Shown: positions 1 through 5,022 of the stretch, one piece after another | Layout of the letters: each line of letters starts with the position of its first letter | Position numbering within the stretch: the stretch's first letter is position 1 | Origin: Actinomycetota bacterium | Lineage (GTDB): Bacteria > Actinomycetota > Actinomycetes > S36-B12 > UBA10799 | Reading direction: 5' to 3' | DNA length: 5,022 nucleotides | Assembly (NCBI GenBank): GCA_030837395.1 | Contig: JAUPKO010000917.1 | Location: 1-5,022 of the forward strand | Notes under the pieces: generated by a model | The model's database searches: none | The model's input: the letters and a program-made list of their open reading frames with translations, nothing else | What the model was told of the DNA's origin: nothing | Position numbers and translations under genes: made by a program

Positions 1-831
1 AAGAAGACCTCCGGGCCCCGGTACTTCGGGATGCCCGGCACCTGCTGCGGCGTCGAAGCCAGCCCGGAGCTGGTCGAGACCGAGCGTGAGGCCATCGCCT
101 GAGGCGTGCGCGGGAACCTGTGGCAGACCCGCCGCGTCGCCGAGGTCCTCAAGAAACCCCGCGTCGCCGGACTGTTGACCTACCACGGCACCGTCATCGG
201 CCGATACGCCGACTACGAGCCGATCGTTCCCGACGAGGAGCACGAGACCCTGCGCGCCCGCTTCGATAACTGCAAATCGGGCAGGCCCCCGACGAAGGCA
301 TACCTGCTCTCCGGCGGCCTGCTCGTCTGCGGGCGGTGCGGCAACAACCTGTCCGGCAGACCGTACAAGCAGCGCCTGCGCGCGGACGGGACACCCCGGC
401 AGGTGTACCGGTGCGTGATCCGCGACATCGGCTCCGACCAGTGCGGATGCCTGGACATCGACCTGCTCAAGGTCGAGACCGAAGTCAGAGCCATGGTCAT
501 CGCGACGCTGGCCGACCCGGCGCACTCACGCCAGGTCGCCCGCACCTCCGCCAAACTCGCCGCCGCCCAGACCAAATTGGACTCCGCGAAGAACGACGCC
601 GTCGAGTTGGCCAAGCGCCTTGGCGAGGGACGCCTGTCGTTGACCGCGTACGACGCGGCGTGCGAGCCGCTGAACAAGCGCATCGCGAAACTGGGCGCAG
701 AGGTCGAGGCGCTGCGCGAGGCCGGGGGCGGGACCGCCGCAGGGCACCACGCGGACTGGTCCTGCTCGTCCCACCGGATGGGCACGCGCCCCACAACCAT
801 CCCCGCGAAGGACAGGATCGCCGTCATCTGA
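1..831 (+). pseudogene. Large serine recombinase (integrase) remnant, C-terminal part
   Basis: Large serine recombinases catalyse site-specific integration and excision of phages and integrative elements. The frame starting at base 1 reads a fragment like the start of the Recombinase domain (RYFGMPG, then ELVETEREAIA) and stops at TGA 100-102. The same frame resumes with GNLWQTRRVAEVLKKPRVAGL, which matches the end of that domain (W, then V..VL..PR.AG). About 25 residues normally found between these blocks are missing, so a deletion as well as the stop is likely. A zinc ribbon follows, with CGRC at 328-339 and later Cys codons at 412, 442 and 448. A coiled coil rich in Ala, Leu and Lys lies at about 540-725, and the frame ends at TGA 829-831. 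The N-terminal catalytic resolvase domain lies outside the window, if it exists. An open frame starting at GTG 106 (241 aa) could be called intact, but it would lack catalytic function. The family call is confident; the pseudogene call is less so because the 5' part is unseen. Confidence 0.8.
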
Positions 832-858
832 ACCGGGCTGGAATCATTGCTTGTCGGC

Positions 859-885
859 CCCGCTCCCGTCCGCCCTGGGAGCGGG
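859..885 (+). terminator. Hairpin after the recombinase remnant
   Basis: A perfect 9-bp inverted repeat, CCCGCTCCC at 859-867 and GGGAGCGGG at 877-885, encloses a 9-nt loop and lies 27 bases after the stop of the recombinase frame. There is no T tract, which is common for actinomycete terminators. It would insulate the downstream regulator from read-through. It could also be a structural leftover of the decayed element. Confidence 0.45.
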
Positions 886-960
886 CTGCTCCATGTCCTG
901 GGGCGTGCCGGGCCGGTGGCGGGGAACGTGGTCCGTCGGCGGTCCAGCTGGCCGGTGCTC

Positions 961-1003
961 ATGCTACGTTTCTTGCAATATGCGTAGTTATCATCCCGAT
1001 GAT
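961..1003 (+). promoter_or_regulatory. AT-richer control region with two dyads (candidate promoter and operator)
   Basis: This is the only AT-richer patch in the first kilobase and lies directly before the HTH-TPR gene. Dyad A (964-987) reads CTACG, four bases, TTGCAA, four bases, CGTAG; 9 of its 12 symmetric pairs match around a centre between 975 and 976. Dyad B is ATCATC (990-995), CC, GATGAT (998-1003), a perfect 6-bp repeat. A -10-like TAGTTA lies at 985-990, but no convincing -35 hexamer is visible at the right distance. If TAGTTA is used, transcription would start near 997-1000, allowing a leaderless start at ATG 999 or 1002. HTH regulators often bind dyads at their own promoters, so autoregulation is a reasonable inference. 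Nothing here has been tested. Confidence 0.4.
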
Positions 1004-1013
1004 GGGGTTGAGT

Positions 1014-2606
1014 ATGGGGCCGGTCGGCCGGTGGACTGGGTCCGAGGCGAACCTGCTGCGCTCGGCGATGCGGTTGAGCCTGCGTTCGTTCGCGGCGCAC
1101 CTGGGGGTCTCGTTCGGCACGGTGACCTTGTGGAATCGGCGCGGTGCGACGATCGAGCCGACGCCGGAGCTGCAAGCCGTCCTTGACACTGCACTGGCTC
1201 AGGCACCGCCGGAGGCCCGCCAACGGTTCGAGGACGCGCTGCGCGAGAATGGGCCGAGCGTTCCCGATCTCGTGGCCGCGCCGGTCATGGCGGCGCCGCG
1301 TATGGACGAGGTCCTCCTGACGGTGCAGGTCGGCGGTCAACTGGTCACGCTGCCGTTGGACTCGGTGGCGACGGCCGCGAGGGCCTTCGCGGCAGGGCAG
1401 GTCGGCTCTTCCGGGCCGGCGTTGGTCAGGAGGTGGCCAATGGTGACGACGATCGAACAGGGCGACGACCGCGCGTACGAACTATTTGTGCGCGGATACG
1501 GGCTGTTGGGCAGCAACGATCGGGGTCAGATCGAGGCGGCGCAGGCGCTGCTTCAGCAGGCGGTGGACCGGGACCCGCGGTTCGCGCGGGCGATCGCCGC
1601 GCGCGGATACACCAGCTGGCGGCAGTACTTCGCAGGCTGGTCGGGCAGGTCCCAGGCGTTGCAGGACGCGCTGCGCGACGTCGAGGCGGCGCTGGCCGTC
1701 GACCCAGAGTCGATCGGCGCGCAGACGACGTTCATCCGGGCTTGCTGGGACATGGGATGGCACGAGCGGGCGCTTCAAGCGGGGCGCGCGGTCTACGACC
1801 TGCGCCCCGACAGCCTGGACGCCTGCGTGGCGTTCGCGCGGTCCCTGAACAACGCGGGCCTGGCCCACTACGCGCTGCCGCTGCTGGAGCGCGTCCTGAG
1901 CGTGGACCCGACGCATCCGGCGGCGGTCAAGTTGAGCGTGTGGTGCAAGGTGATGGTCGACGACCACGCCGGGGCGGTGGAGACGGCGCGCGATCACCTG
2001 CTGCGCACACCCTCGGACGCGAACACGAGATGGGCGGTCGCCCTGGCGCAGGCCGCCATGGGGCAGGCGGACGCGGCGGCCACCGCGCGGCGGGGGCTGG
2101 AGGCCGATCCCGGGGACGTGACCTTGTGGGTGCTGCTGGGCTATCTGCACCGTGGCGCCGGGCAGGACGCCGAGGCTCTCGGCGCGTGGGCCGAGGGGCT
2201 GGAGCACGTCGGCGAGTCGGTGAACCAGCGGACCCTGGTGTGGCGGGCGAACCTGCTGGCGGCCCTCGACCAGGGGGACGAGGCGCTGCGGTGCGCGCAG
2301 GTCCTGGTGGGCACTGATCCGCACAACGGCTACCTGCGCTACCGGGCGGCCCACGTACTCGCCGAGCTCGGAGAACACGGCGACGCCGTGGCCATGATCG
2401 AGACCGCCGTACGCGAGGGCTTCCGCTCCGCGCAGCTGCTGCGCCAGGAGACGCGCCTTGGCCTGGCCCCGCTGATGCGCGCGCCGGGCTTCGGCGCGGC
2501 GCTGGCGGGCCTCGACCGCGAGGTGGCGCGCTGCGCGAGCCTGCACACCGCAGACTTGCCGAGCGTGCAGGTCGCACGTGACATCGAAGGAGACGAGAAA
2601 CGATGA
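1014..2606 (+). CDS. XRE-like helix-turn-helix and tetratricopeptide-repeat (TPR) regulator
   Basis: This is a predicted cytoplasmic DNA-binding regulator of about 530 aa. Residues about 7-60 form an XRE-like HTH domain of a type frequent in Streptomyces: a conserved WTG, then RLSLRSFAAHLGVS, TVTLWNRRGA and a P.LQ.VLDTAL motif. Residues about 97-125 form a linker including a hydrophobic LLTVQVGGQLVTLPLD stretch. From about residue 150 to 470 there are roughly eight helical-pair repeats of TPR type, with A..L...AV..DP signatures ending near residues 188, 231, 299, 366 and 435. The C-terminal GLAPLMRAPGF motif is common at the end of TPR arrays. No signal peptide or membrane segment is seen. 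ATG 1014 is chosen because GGGG at 1004-1007 can serve as a weak Shine-Dalgarno; ATG 999 or 1002 (535 or 534 aa) are alternatives. It overlaps the deformylase by ATGA. HTH plus TPR recalls peptide-sensing RRNPP regulators, but orthology is not claimed. Confidence 0.85.
   Translation: MGPVGRWTGSEANLLRSAMRLSLRSFAAHLGVSFGTVTLWNRRGATIEPTPELQAVLDTALAQAPPEARQRFEDALRENGPSVPDLVAAPVMAAPRMDEVLLTVQVGGQLVTLPLDSVATAARAFAAGQVGSSGPALVRRWPMVTTIEQGDDRAYELFVRGYGLLGSNDRGQIEAAQALLQQAVDRDPRFARAIAARGYTSWRQYFAGWSGRSQALQDALRDVEAALAVDPESIGAQTTFIRACWDMGWHERALQAGRAVYDLRPDSLDACVAFARSLNNAGLAHYALPLLERVLSVDPTHPAAVKLSVWCKVMVDDHAGAVETARDHLLRTPSDANTRWAVALAQAAMGQADAAATARRGLEADPGDVTLWVLLGYLHRGAGQDAEALGAWAEGLEHVGESVNQRTLVWRANLLAALDQGDEALRCAQVLVGTDPHNGYLRYRAAHVLAELGEHGDAVAMIETAVREGFRSAQLLRQETRLGLAPLMRAPGFGAALAGLDREVARCASLHTADLPSVQVARDIEGDEKR
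1428..1434 (+). promoter_or_regulatory. Strong internal ribosome binding site within the HTH-TPR gene
   Basis: AGGAGGT, a near-perfect Shine-Dalgarno, sits 5 bases before an in-frame ATG at 1440 (residue 143 of the long form). This is a better initiation signal than anything in front of the full-length start. The position falls exactly between the linker and the first TPR, so initiation here would give a 388-residue TPR-only protein ending at the same stop (2606). The site may be real, or a by-product of Arg/Trp codons (AGG AGG TGG). Confidence 0.4.
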
Positions 2607-3175
2607 CCCTTGCGCGCAGCGACGCGGGATGGATCGCAGGGACCGCAGGCGAGGGGATAGTCACGATCGGCGACCCCCGTCTGAAAGCGCCCACCGCCCC
2701 CGTGGGCGACGCGGCGGGAGCGGCCGAACTGGTCAGGACCATGGTCGAGCGGCTGAGGGAGTTGAACGGCGCGGGCCTGGCTGCCCCGCAGATCGGCGCC
2801 AGCGTCAAGGCCGCCGTCGTGGAGGTGCGCCGCACCGACGTCTTCCCCGACCGGCCCACCTGCCCGCTGATGGTCATGCTCGACCCGGTCATCGTCTCCC
2901 GCTCCGAGAACGCGGTGCTGGACTGGGAGGGCTGCTTCAGCGTGCCGGGCATCATGGGCCTCGTGCCCCGCGCCGAGACGATCACCGTGCGCTACACCGA
3001 CCCGGACGGTCGCGAGGTCACCGCCGAGCACCACGGTTACGTAGCCCGGGTCGTCCAACACGAGCTGGACCACCTCGACGCGGTCGAGTTCGTCGACCGC
3101 ATGCGCGACATGACCTCCCTGACCACCGTGGCGAACTACCTGGCCCACCACCAGCGCGCGTCCACCGCGCGATGA
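2603..3175 (+). CDS. def: Peptide deformylase
   Basis: Peptide deformylase is a metalloenzyme that removes the formyl group from N-formylmethionine of new proteins in the cytoplasm. The 190-residue length is normal for the family. All three signature motifs are present: GAGLAAPQ (residues 56-63, motif GxGxAAxQ), EGCFS (109-113, with metal ligand Cys111) and QHELDH (152-157, HExDH with ligands His153 and His157 and catalytic Glu154). IVTIGDPRL near the N-terminus and FVDRM after the zinc motif are also typical. The enzyme should be active. ATG 2603 is supported by AAGGAGA at 2587-2593 and overlaps the HTH-TPR stop (ATGA), so translation is probably coupled. No fmt or other translation gene is visible beside it. 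Its position between a regulator and biosynthetic enzymes suggests an accessory copy, used for self-resistance to a deformylase inhibitor, deformylation of a metabolite, or processing of a peptide. The context cannot distinguish among these. Confidence 0.93.
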   Translation: MTLARSDAGWIAGTAGEGIVTIGDPRLKAPTAPVGDAAGAAELVRTMVERLRELNGAGLAAPQIGASVKAAVVEVRRTDVFPDRPTCPLMVMLDPVIVSRSENAVLDWEGCFSVPGIMGLVPRAETITVRYTDPDGREVTAEHHGYVARVVQHELDHLDAVEFVDRMRDMTSLTTVANYLAHHQRASTAR

Positions 3176-3222
3176 CAGGCACACGCCTGGCACACCGCTG
3201 AGACACCGGCGCATCCCGGGAC

Positions 3223-3238
3223 CGCCCCCTTCGGGGCG
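3223..3238 (+). terminator. Short GC hairpin after the deformylase gene
   Basis: CGCCCC (3223-3228) pairs perfectly with GGGGCG (3233-3238) across a CTTC tetraloop. It lies 48 bases after the deformylase stop and has no T tract. It could end the HTH-TPR/deformylase transcript. A 6-bp GC stem can also arise by chance in DNA of this composition. Confidence 0.4.
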
Positions 3239-3249
3239 AGAGTCGAAGT

Positions 3250-3293
3250 GCGCCCAGAACGATCCCCCCCGGTCCGGGGCGGACCCTGGGCGC
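3250..3293 (+). promoter_or_regulatory. Large bulged inverted repeat just before the oxidoreductase gene
   Basis: GCGCCCAG (3250-3257) pairs with CTGGGCGC (3286-3293). Inside it, GGTCC (3271-3275) pairs with GGACC (3281-3285), which directly abuts the right outer arm. The result is a 13-bp stem with a 13-nt left bulge and a 5-nt loop. The right arm ends 8 bases before GGGAG (3302-3306), the likely Shine-Dalgarno of the next gene. It may be a terminator for the upstream unit, or a leader structure that controls expression of the oxidoreductase/aminotransferase pair. The pairing is seen; the function is inferred. Confidence 0.35.
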
Positions 3294-3312
3294 CCGACCC
3301 CGGGAGCACCCC

Positions 3313-4356
3313 ATGTCAGCGAGCACCACCGCCCCCACCTGTTCGGACCTGCTGGTCCTCGGACCCCCCGCGAGCCCGACGAGAGTGGCCGTCGTGGGCC
3401 TGGGCCCCCAGGCCCGCGAGCACCTCATCCCCGCGCTGCTCGGCCTGGACGACGCACGCGTCGTCGCCCTGGTCGATCCCGAGCCCGCTCTGCGCCACGA
3501 CGTCGGCTCCCGTCTCGGCGTGCCCGCCGGGTACGCGGACCTGTCCCGGCTGCTGGCACAGGAACCCGTCGACTGCGTCGTGGCCGCCTGCCCGCCCCAG
3601 GCCCACGAGCAGATCGCCGCCGCCAGCATCGAGGCCGGCGTGCCGGTCTTCGTCGAGAAGCCCCCGGCCCTGCGCACCCACACGGTGCGCGACCTCGCGG
3701 CCGCCGCCGACGCGAAGAGCCTGACCACGGGCGTCGGCATGAACTTCCGCTGGGCCGCGCCCGTGGCGCACCTGCGCGCGCTGCTGGACTCCGGCGCTTA
3801 CGGCAGCGTCGACACCGTCAGCGTGCGCCACGTCGCCAGCAAGCCGCGCGCCTCGATGTGGGGACAGGACCTGTGGCGCTCCTTCCTGCTCGCCCAGGCC
3901 ATCCACCCGATCGACCTGCTCGTCCACCTCGCGGGCGGCGCGCCCACCCGCGTGCGCTCAAGCCATCGCCTCGGCGACGACCACCTGACCATCGCCGCCC
4001 ACATCGACTTCGACAACGGGGCCATCGGCACCCTGCTCACCGGCACCCAGGCCCCCCGCTTCGAGCACCGCGTCGAGATCAGCACCACCACCGGCGCCAC
4101 CTTGAGCATCACCGACCTCGCCGAGGTCGCCATCGGCGGCGGCGCCCAGTCCCCCGGGCCCGTCCTGCGCGGCGAGATGCGCCACTGGCGCCCCAGCCCC
4201 ATGAACATCGGCTTCGAGCGCACCGGCTTCGCCACCGAGCTGGCCGGGTTCGTCCGCGCCGTCGCCCGACACGAGGCCTTCCACGCCGACCTCGCCGACA
4301 TCACCACCGCCTACCAGATCATGGACGACCTGACCGATCAGGAGACCACGCGATGA
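3313..4356 (+). CDS. Gfo/Idh/MocA family NAD(P)-dependent oxidoreductase
   Basis: This family oxidises or reduces hydroxyl or keto groups of sugars and cyclitols with NAD(P). The 347-residue length is typical. Residues 24-34 (RVAVVGLGPQA) form the first strand and glycine-rich turn of the Rossmann fold. VDPEPAL (54-60) follows the second strand. VEKPPAL (114-120) is the conserved EKP motif, with Lys116 the usual catalytic lysine. VGMNFRW (141-147) is the conserved strand entering the C-terminal domain. QAIHPIDLLVHLAGG (195-209) carries the His198/Asp201 active-site motif (HxxD). The first 22 residues precede the fold and look disordered. ATG 3313 is chosen because GGGAG at 3302-3306 is well spaced and no upstream in-frame ATG or GTG is apparent. 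Its stop overlaps the aminotransferase start (ATGA), so the two are made together and probably act in sequence: this enzyme makes a ketone and its partner aminates it. Substrate is unknown. Codons end mainly in C, unlike the HTH-TPR gene. Confidence 0.9.
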   Translation: MSASTTAPTCSDLLVLGPPASPTRVAVVGLGPQAREHLIPALLGLDDARVVALVDPEPALRHDVGSRLGVPAGYADLSRLLAQEPVDCVVAACPPQAHEQIAAASIEAGVPVFVEKPPALRTHTVRDLAAAADAKSLTTGVGMNFRWAAPVAHLRALLDSGAYGSVDTVSVRHVASKPRASMWGQDLWRSFLLAQAIHPIDLLVHLAGGAPTRVRSSHRLGDDHLTIAAHIDFDNGAIGTLLTGTQAPRFEHRVEISTTTGATLSITDLAEVAIGGGAQSPGPVLRGEMRHWRPSPMNIGFERTGFATELAGFVRAVARHEAFHADLADITTAYQIMDDLTDQETTR

Positions 4357-5022
4357 GCGTCACGACCCGGCCCAAGACCCTCGACATCAAGCACACCGTT
4401 CTCGGCCCCGCCGAGCACGAGGCCGTCGCCGCCGTCCTGGCCGGCGCAGACCTGTCCGGCAACGCCCACGCTGTCACCGACTACGAGACGGCCCTGCGCG
4501 CCTGGTTCACCAGCGCCCACGCCGTGGCCTGCTCCTCCGGCACCGCCGCCCTGCACCTGGCCATGCTCGCCCTGGGCATCGGCCCCGGCGACGAGGTGAT
4601 CGTCTCCGCCGCCGCGCCGGCCATGACCGCCCTGCCCGTCCTGGCCCTGGGCGCCGTGCCCGTCTTCGCCGACATCGCCGACCCGACCACCTTCGCCCTG
4701 GACCGCGACGACATCGCTGCCAAGACCACCGGACGCACCAAGGCCGTGGTCACCGTGCCGATGTGGGGCTACCCCGCCGACGGCACCGATTTCGCCGCTG
4801 CCTGCGCCCAGTGGGGCCTGCCCCTGATCGAGGACGCCGCCCAGGCCCACGGCACCGTCGTCGACGACCGCCCCGCCGGAACCCACGCCACCATCGGCAC
4901 CTTCAGCACCCACGCCCGCAAGATCATGACCACCGGGGAAGGCGGCTTCTGCCTCACCGGCGACGACGCCCTCAACGACCGGCTGCGCCAGATCCGCAAC
5001 CTCGGCCGGCCCGACGCCGGAG
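4353..5022 (+). CDS. DegT/DnrJ/EryC1/StrS family PLP aminotransferase (3'-truncated by window)
   Basis: This is the first 223 residues of a fold-type I PLP aminotransferase of the sugar aminotransferase family, normally about 370-430 residues; the remainder lies beyond the window. Such enzymes transfer an amino group, usually from glutamate or glutamine, to a keto-sugar or keto-cyclitol. Visible motifs are CSSGTAALHLAMLALGIGPG (60-79, the phosphate-binding SGT block), DEVIV (80-84), AVPVFADI (101-108), LIEDAAQAHG (158-167, Asp161 contacting the PLP nitrogen) and ARKIMTTGEGG (188-198, with Lys190 as the expected Schiff-base lysine). All catalytic residues in this part are present. ATG 4353 overlaps the oxidoreductase stop and is preceded by AGGAGA at 4340-4345. 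Pairing with a Gfo/Idh/MocA enzyme is familiar from kanosamine, AHBA and aminocyclitol pathways. AHBA-synthase-type activity cannot be excluded from a fragment. Confidence 0.92.
   Translation, partial: MSVTTRPKTLDIKHTVLGPAEHEAVAAVLAGADLSGNAHAVTDYETALRAWFTSAHAVACSSGTAALHLAMLALGIGPGDEVIVSAAAPAMTALPVLALGAVPVFADIADPTTFALDRDDIAAKTTGRTKAVVTVPMWGYPADGTDFAAACAQWGLPLIEDAAQAHGTVVDDRPAGTHATIGTFSTHARKIMTTGEGGFCLTGDDALNDRLRQIRNLGRPDAG

Noticed and set aside
100..102. Recoding (selenocysteine or read-through) of the TGA in the recombinase
   Set aside because: About 25 residues of the domain are missing at the same place and no hairpin suited to recoding follows, so decay is simpler.
336..1013. Upstream extension of the HTH-TPR reading frame, open back to 336
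   Set aside because: The translation is Arg-rich and unstructured, and it overlaps the recombinase remnant in another frame. Recognisable HTH family sequence begins only near GRWTGSEAN, so this is a GC-rich shadow.
213..1340. Long minus-strand open frame opposite the recombinase and HTH coding region
   Set aside because: It is Arg/Ser/Pro-rich low-complexity translation with no family motif and lies opposite well-supported domains. Such antisense frames are expected at this GC content.
1433..2317. Plus-strand 294-aa frame inside the TPR gene, starting next to AGGAGGT
   Set aside because: Its start is inside the Shine-Dalgarno-like sequence and the translation is Gly/Arg/Ala-rich with no motif. 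The ATG at 1440 in the TPR frame is the meaningful start for that site.
1482..2985. Long minus-strand frames (1482-2546 and 1927-2985) opposite the TPR and deformylase genes
   Set aside because: No domain pattern and skewed composition (Arg, Pro, Gln). The plus strand here has clear TPR and deformylase motifs.
3248..3724. Plus-strand frame from GTG 3248 overlapping the oxidoreductase
   Set aside because: The translation is Pro/Ser/Arg-rich with no motifs, while the other frame carries a clean Rossmann fold.
4338..4913. Minus-strand Gly-rich frame opposite the aminotransferase
   Set aside because: Very high Gly/Val/Ala content is the expected antisense of GCC/ACC-rich coding DNA. The plus strand has complete PLP motifs.
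1..5022. tRNA genes, CRISPR arrays, insertion-sequence ends or tandem repeats
   Set aside because: None found by eye. There are no regularly spaced repeats, no tRNA-like cloverleaf ends and no paired terminal repeats with a transposase.

Overview
The window is very GC-rich, with G or C at most third codon positions, actinomycete-type HTH and recombinase families, and no in-frame TTA codons that I could find. This points to a high-GC actinomycete, Streptomyces or a relative. Every gene I can support lies on the plus strand.

Region 1 (about 1-890) is the decayed 3' part of a large serine recombinase (integrase). The zinc ribbon and coiled coil survive. An in-frame stop at 100-102 and an apparent internal deletion split the recombinase domain, so this looks like a mobile-element scar. 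A hairpin at 859-885 closes the region. Region 2 (about 890-1013) is a short AT-richer control region with two inverted repeats, upstream of a regulator.

Region 3 (1014-3175) is a two-gene, translationally coupled unit. It holds an XRE-type helix-turn-helix protein fused to a long TPR array, then a peptide deformylase with all three catalytic motifs. The genes overlap by ATGA. The regulator also has a strong internal Shine-Dalgarno and ATG exactly at the start of the TPR part, so a TPR-only product is possible. Region 4 (3176-3312) is a non-coding spacer with two hairpins.

Region 5 (3313-5022, running off the window) is a second coupled unit: a Gfo/Idh/MocA oxidoreductase and a DegT/DnrJ/EryC1/StrS PLP aminotransferase, again overlapping by ATGA. 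This pair is the usual means of turning a hydroxyl into an amino group on a sugar or cyclitol, by oxidation to a ketone and then transamination. It is typical of specialised-metabolite clusters. The best reading is the left edge of an accessory biosynthetic cluster beside an old integration scar. Its probable control gene is the HTH-TPR protein, and the extra deformylase may act in tailoring, self-resistance or peptide-signal processing. The pathway product cannot be named from this window.
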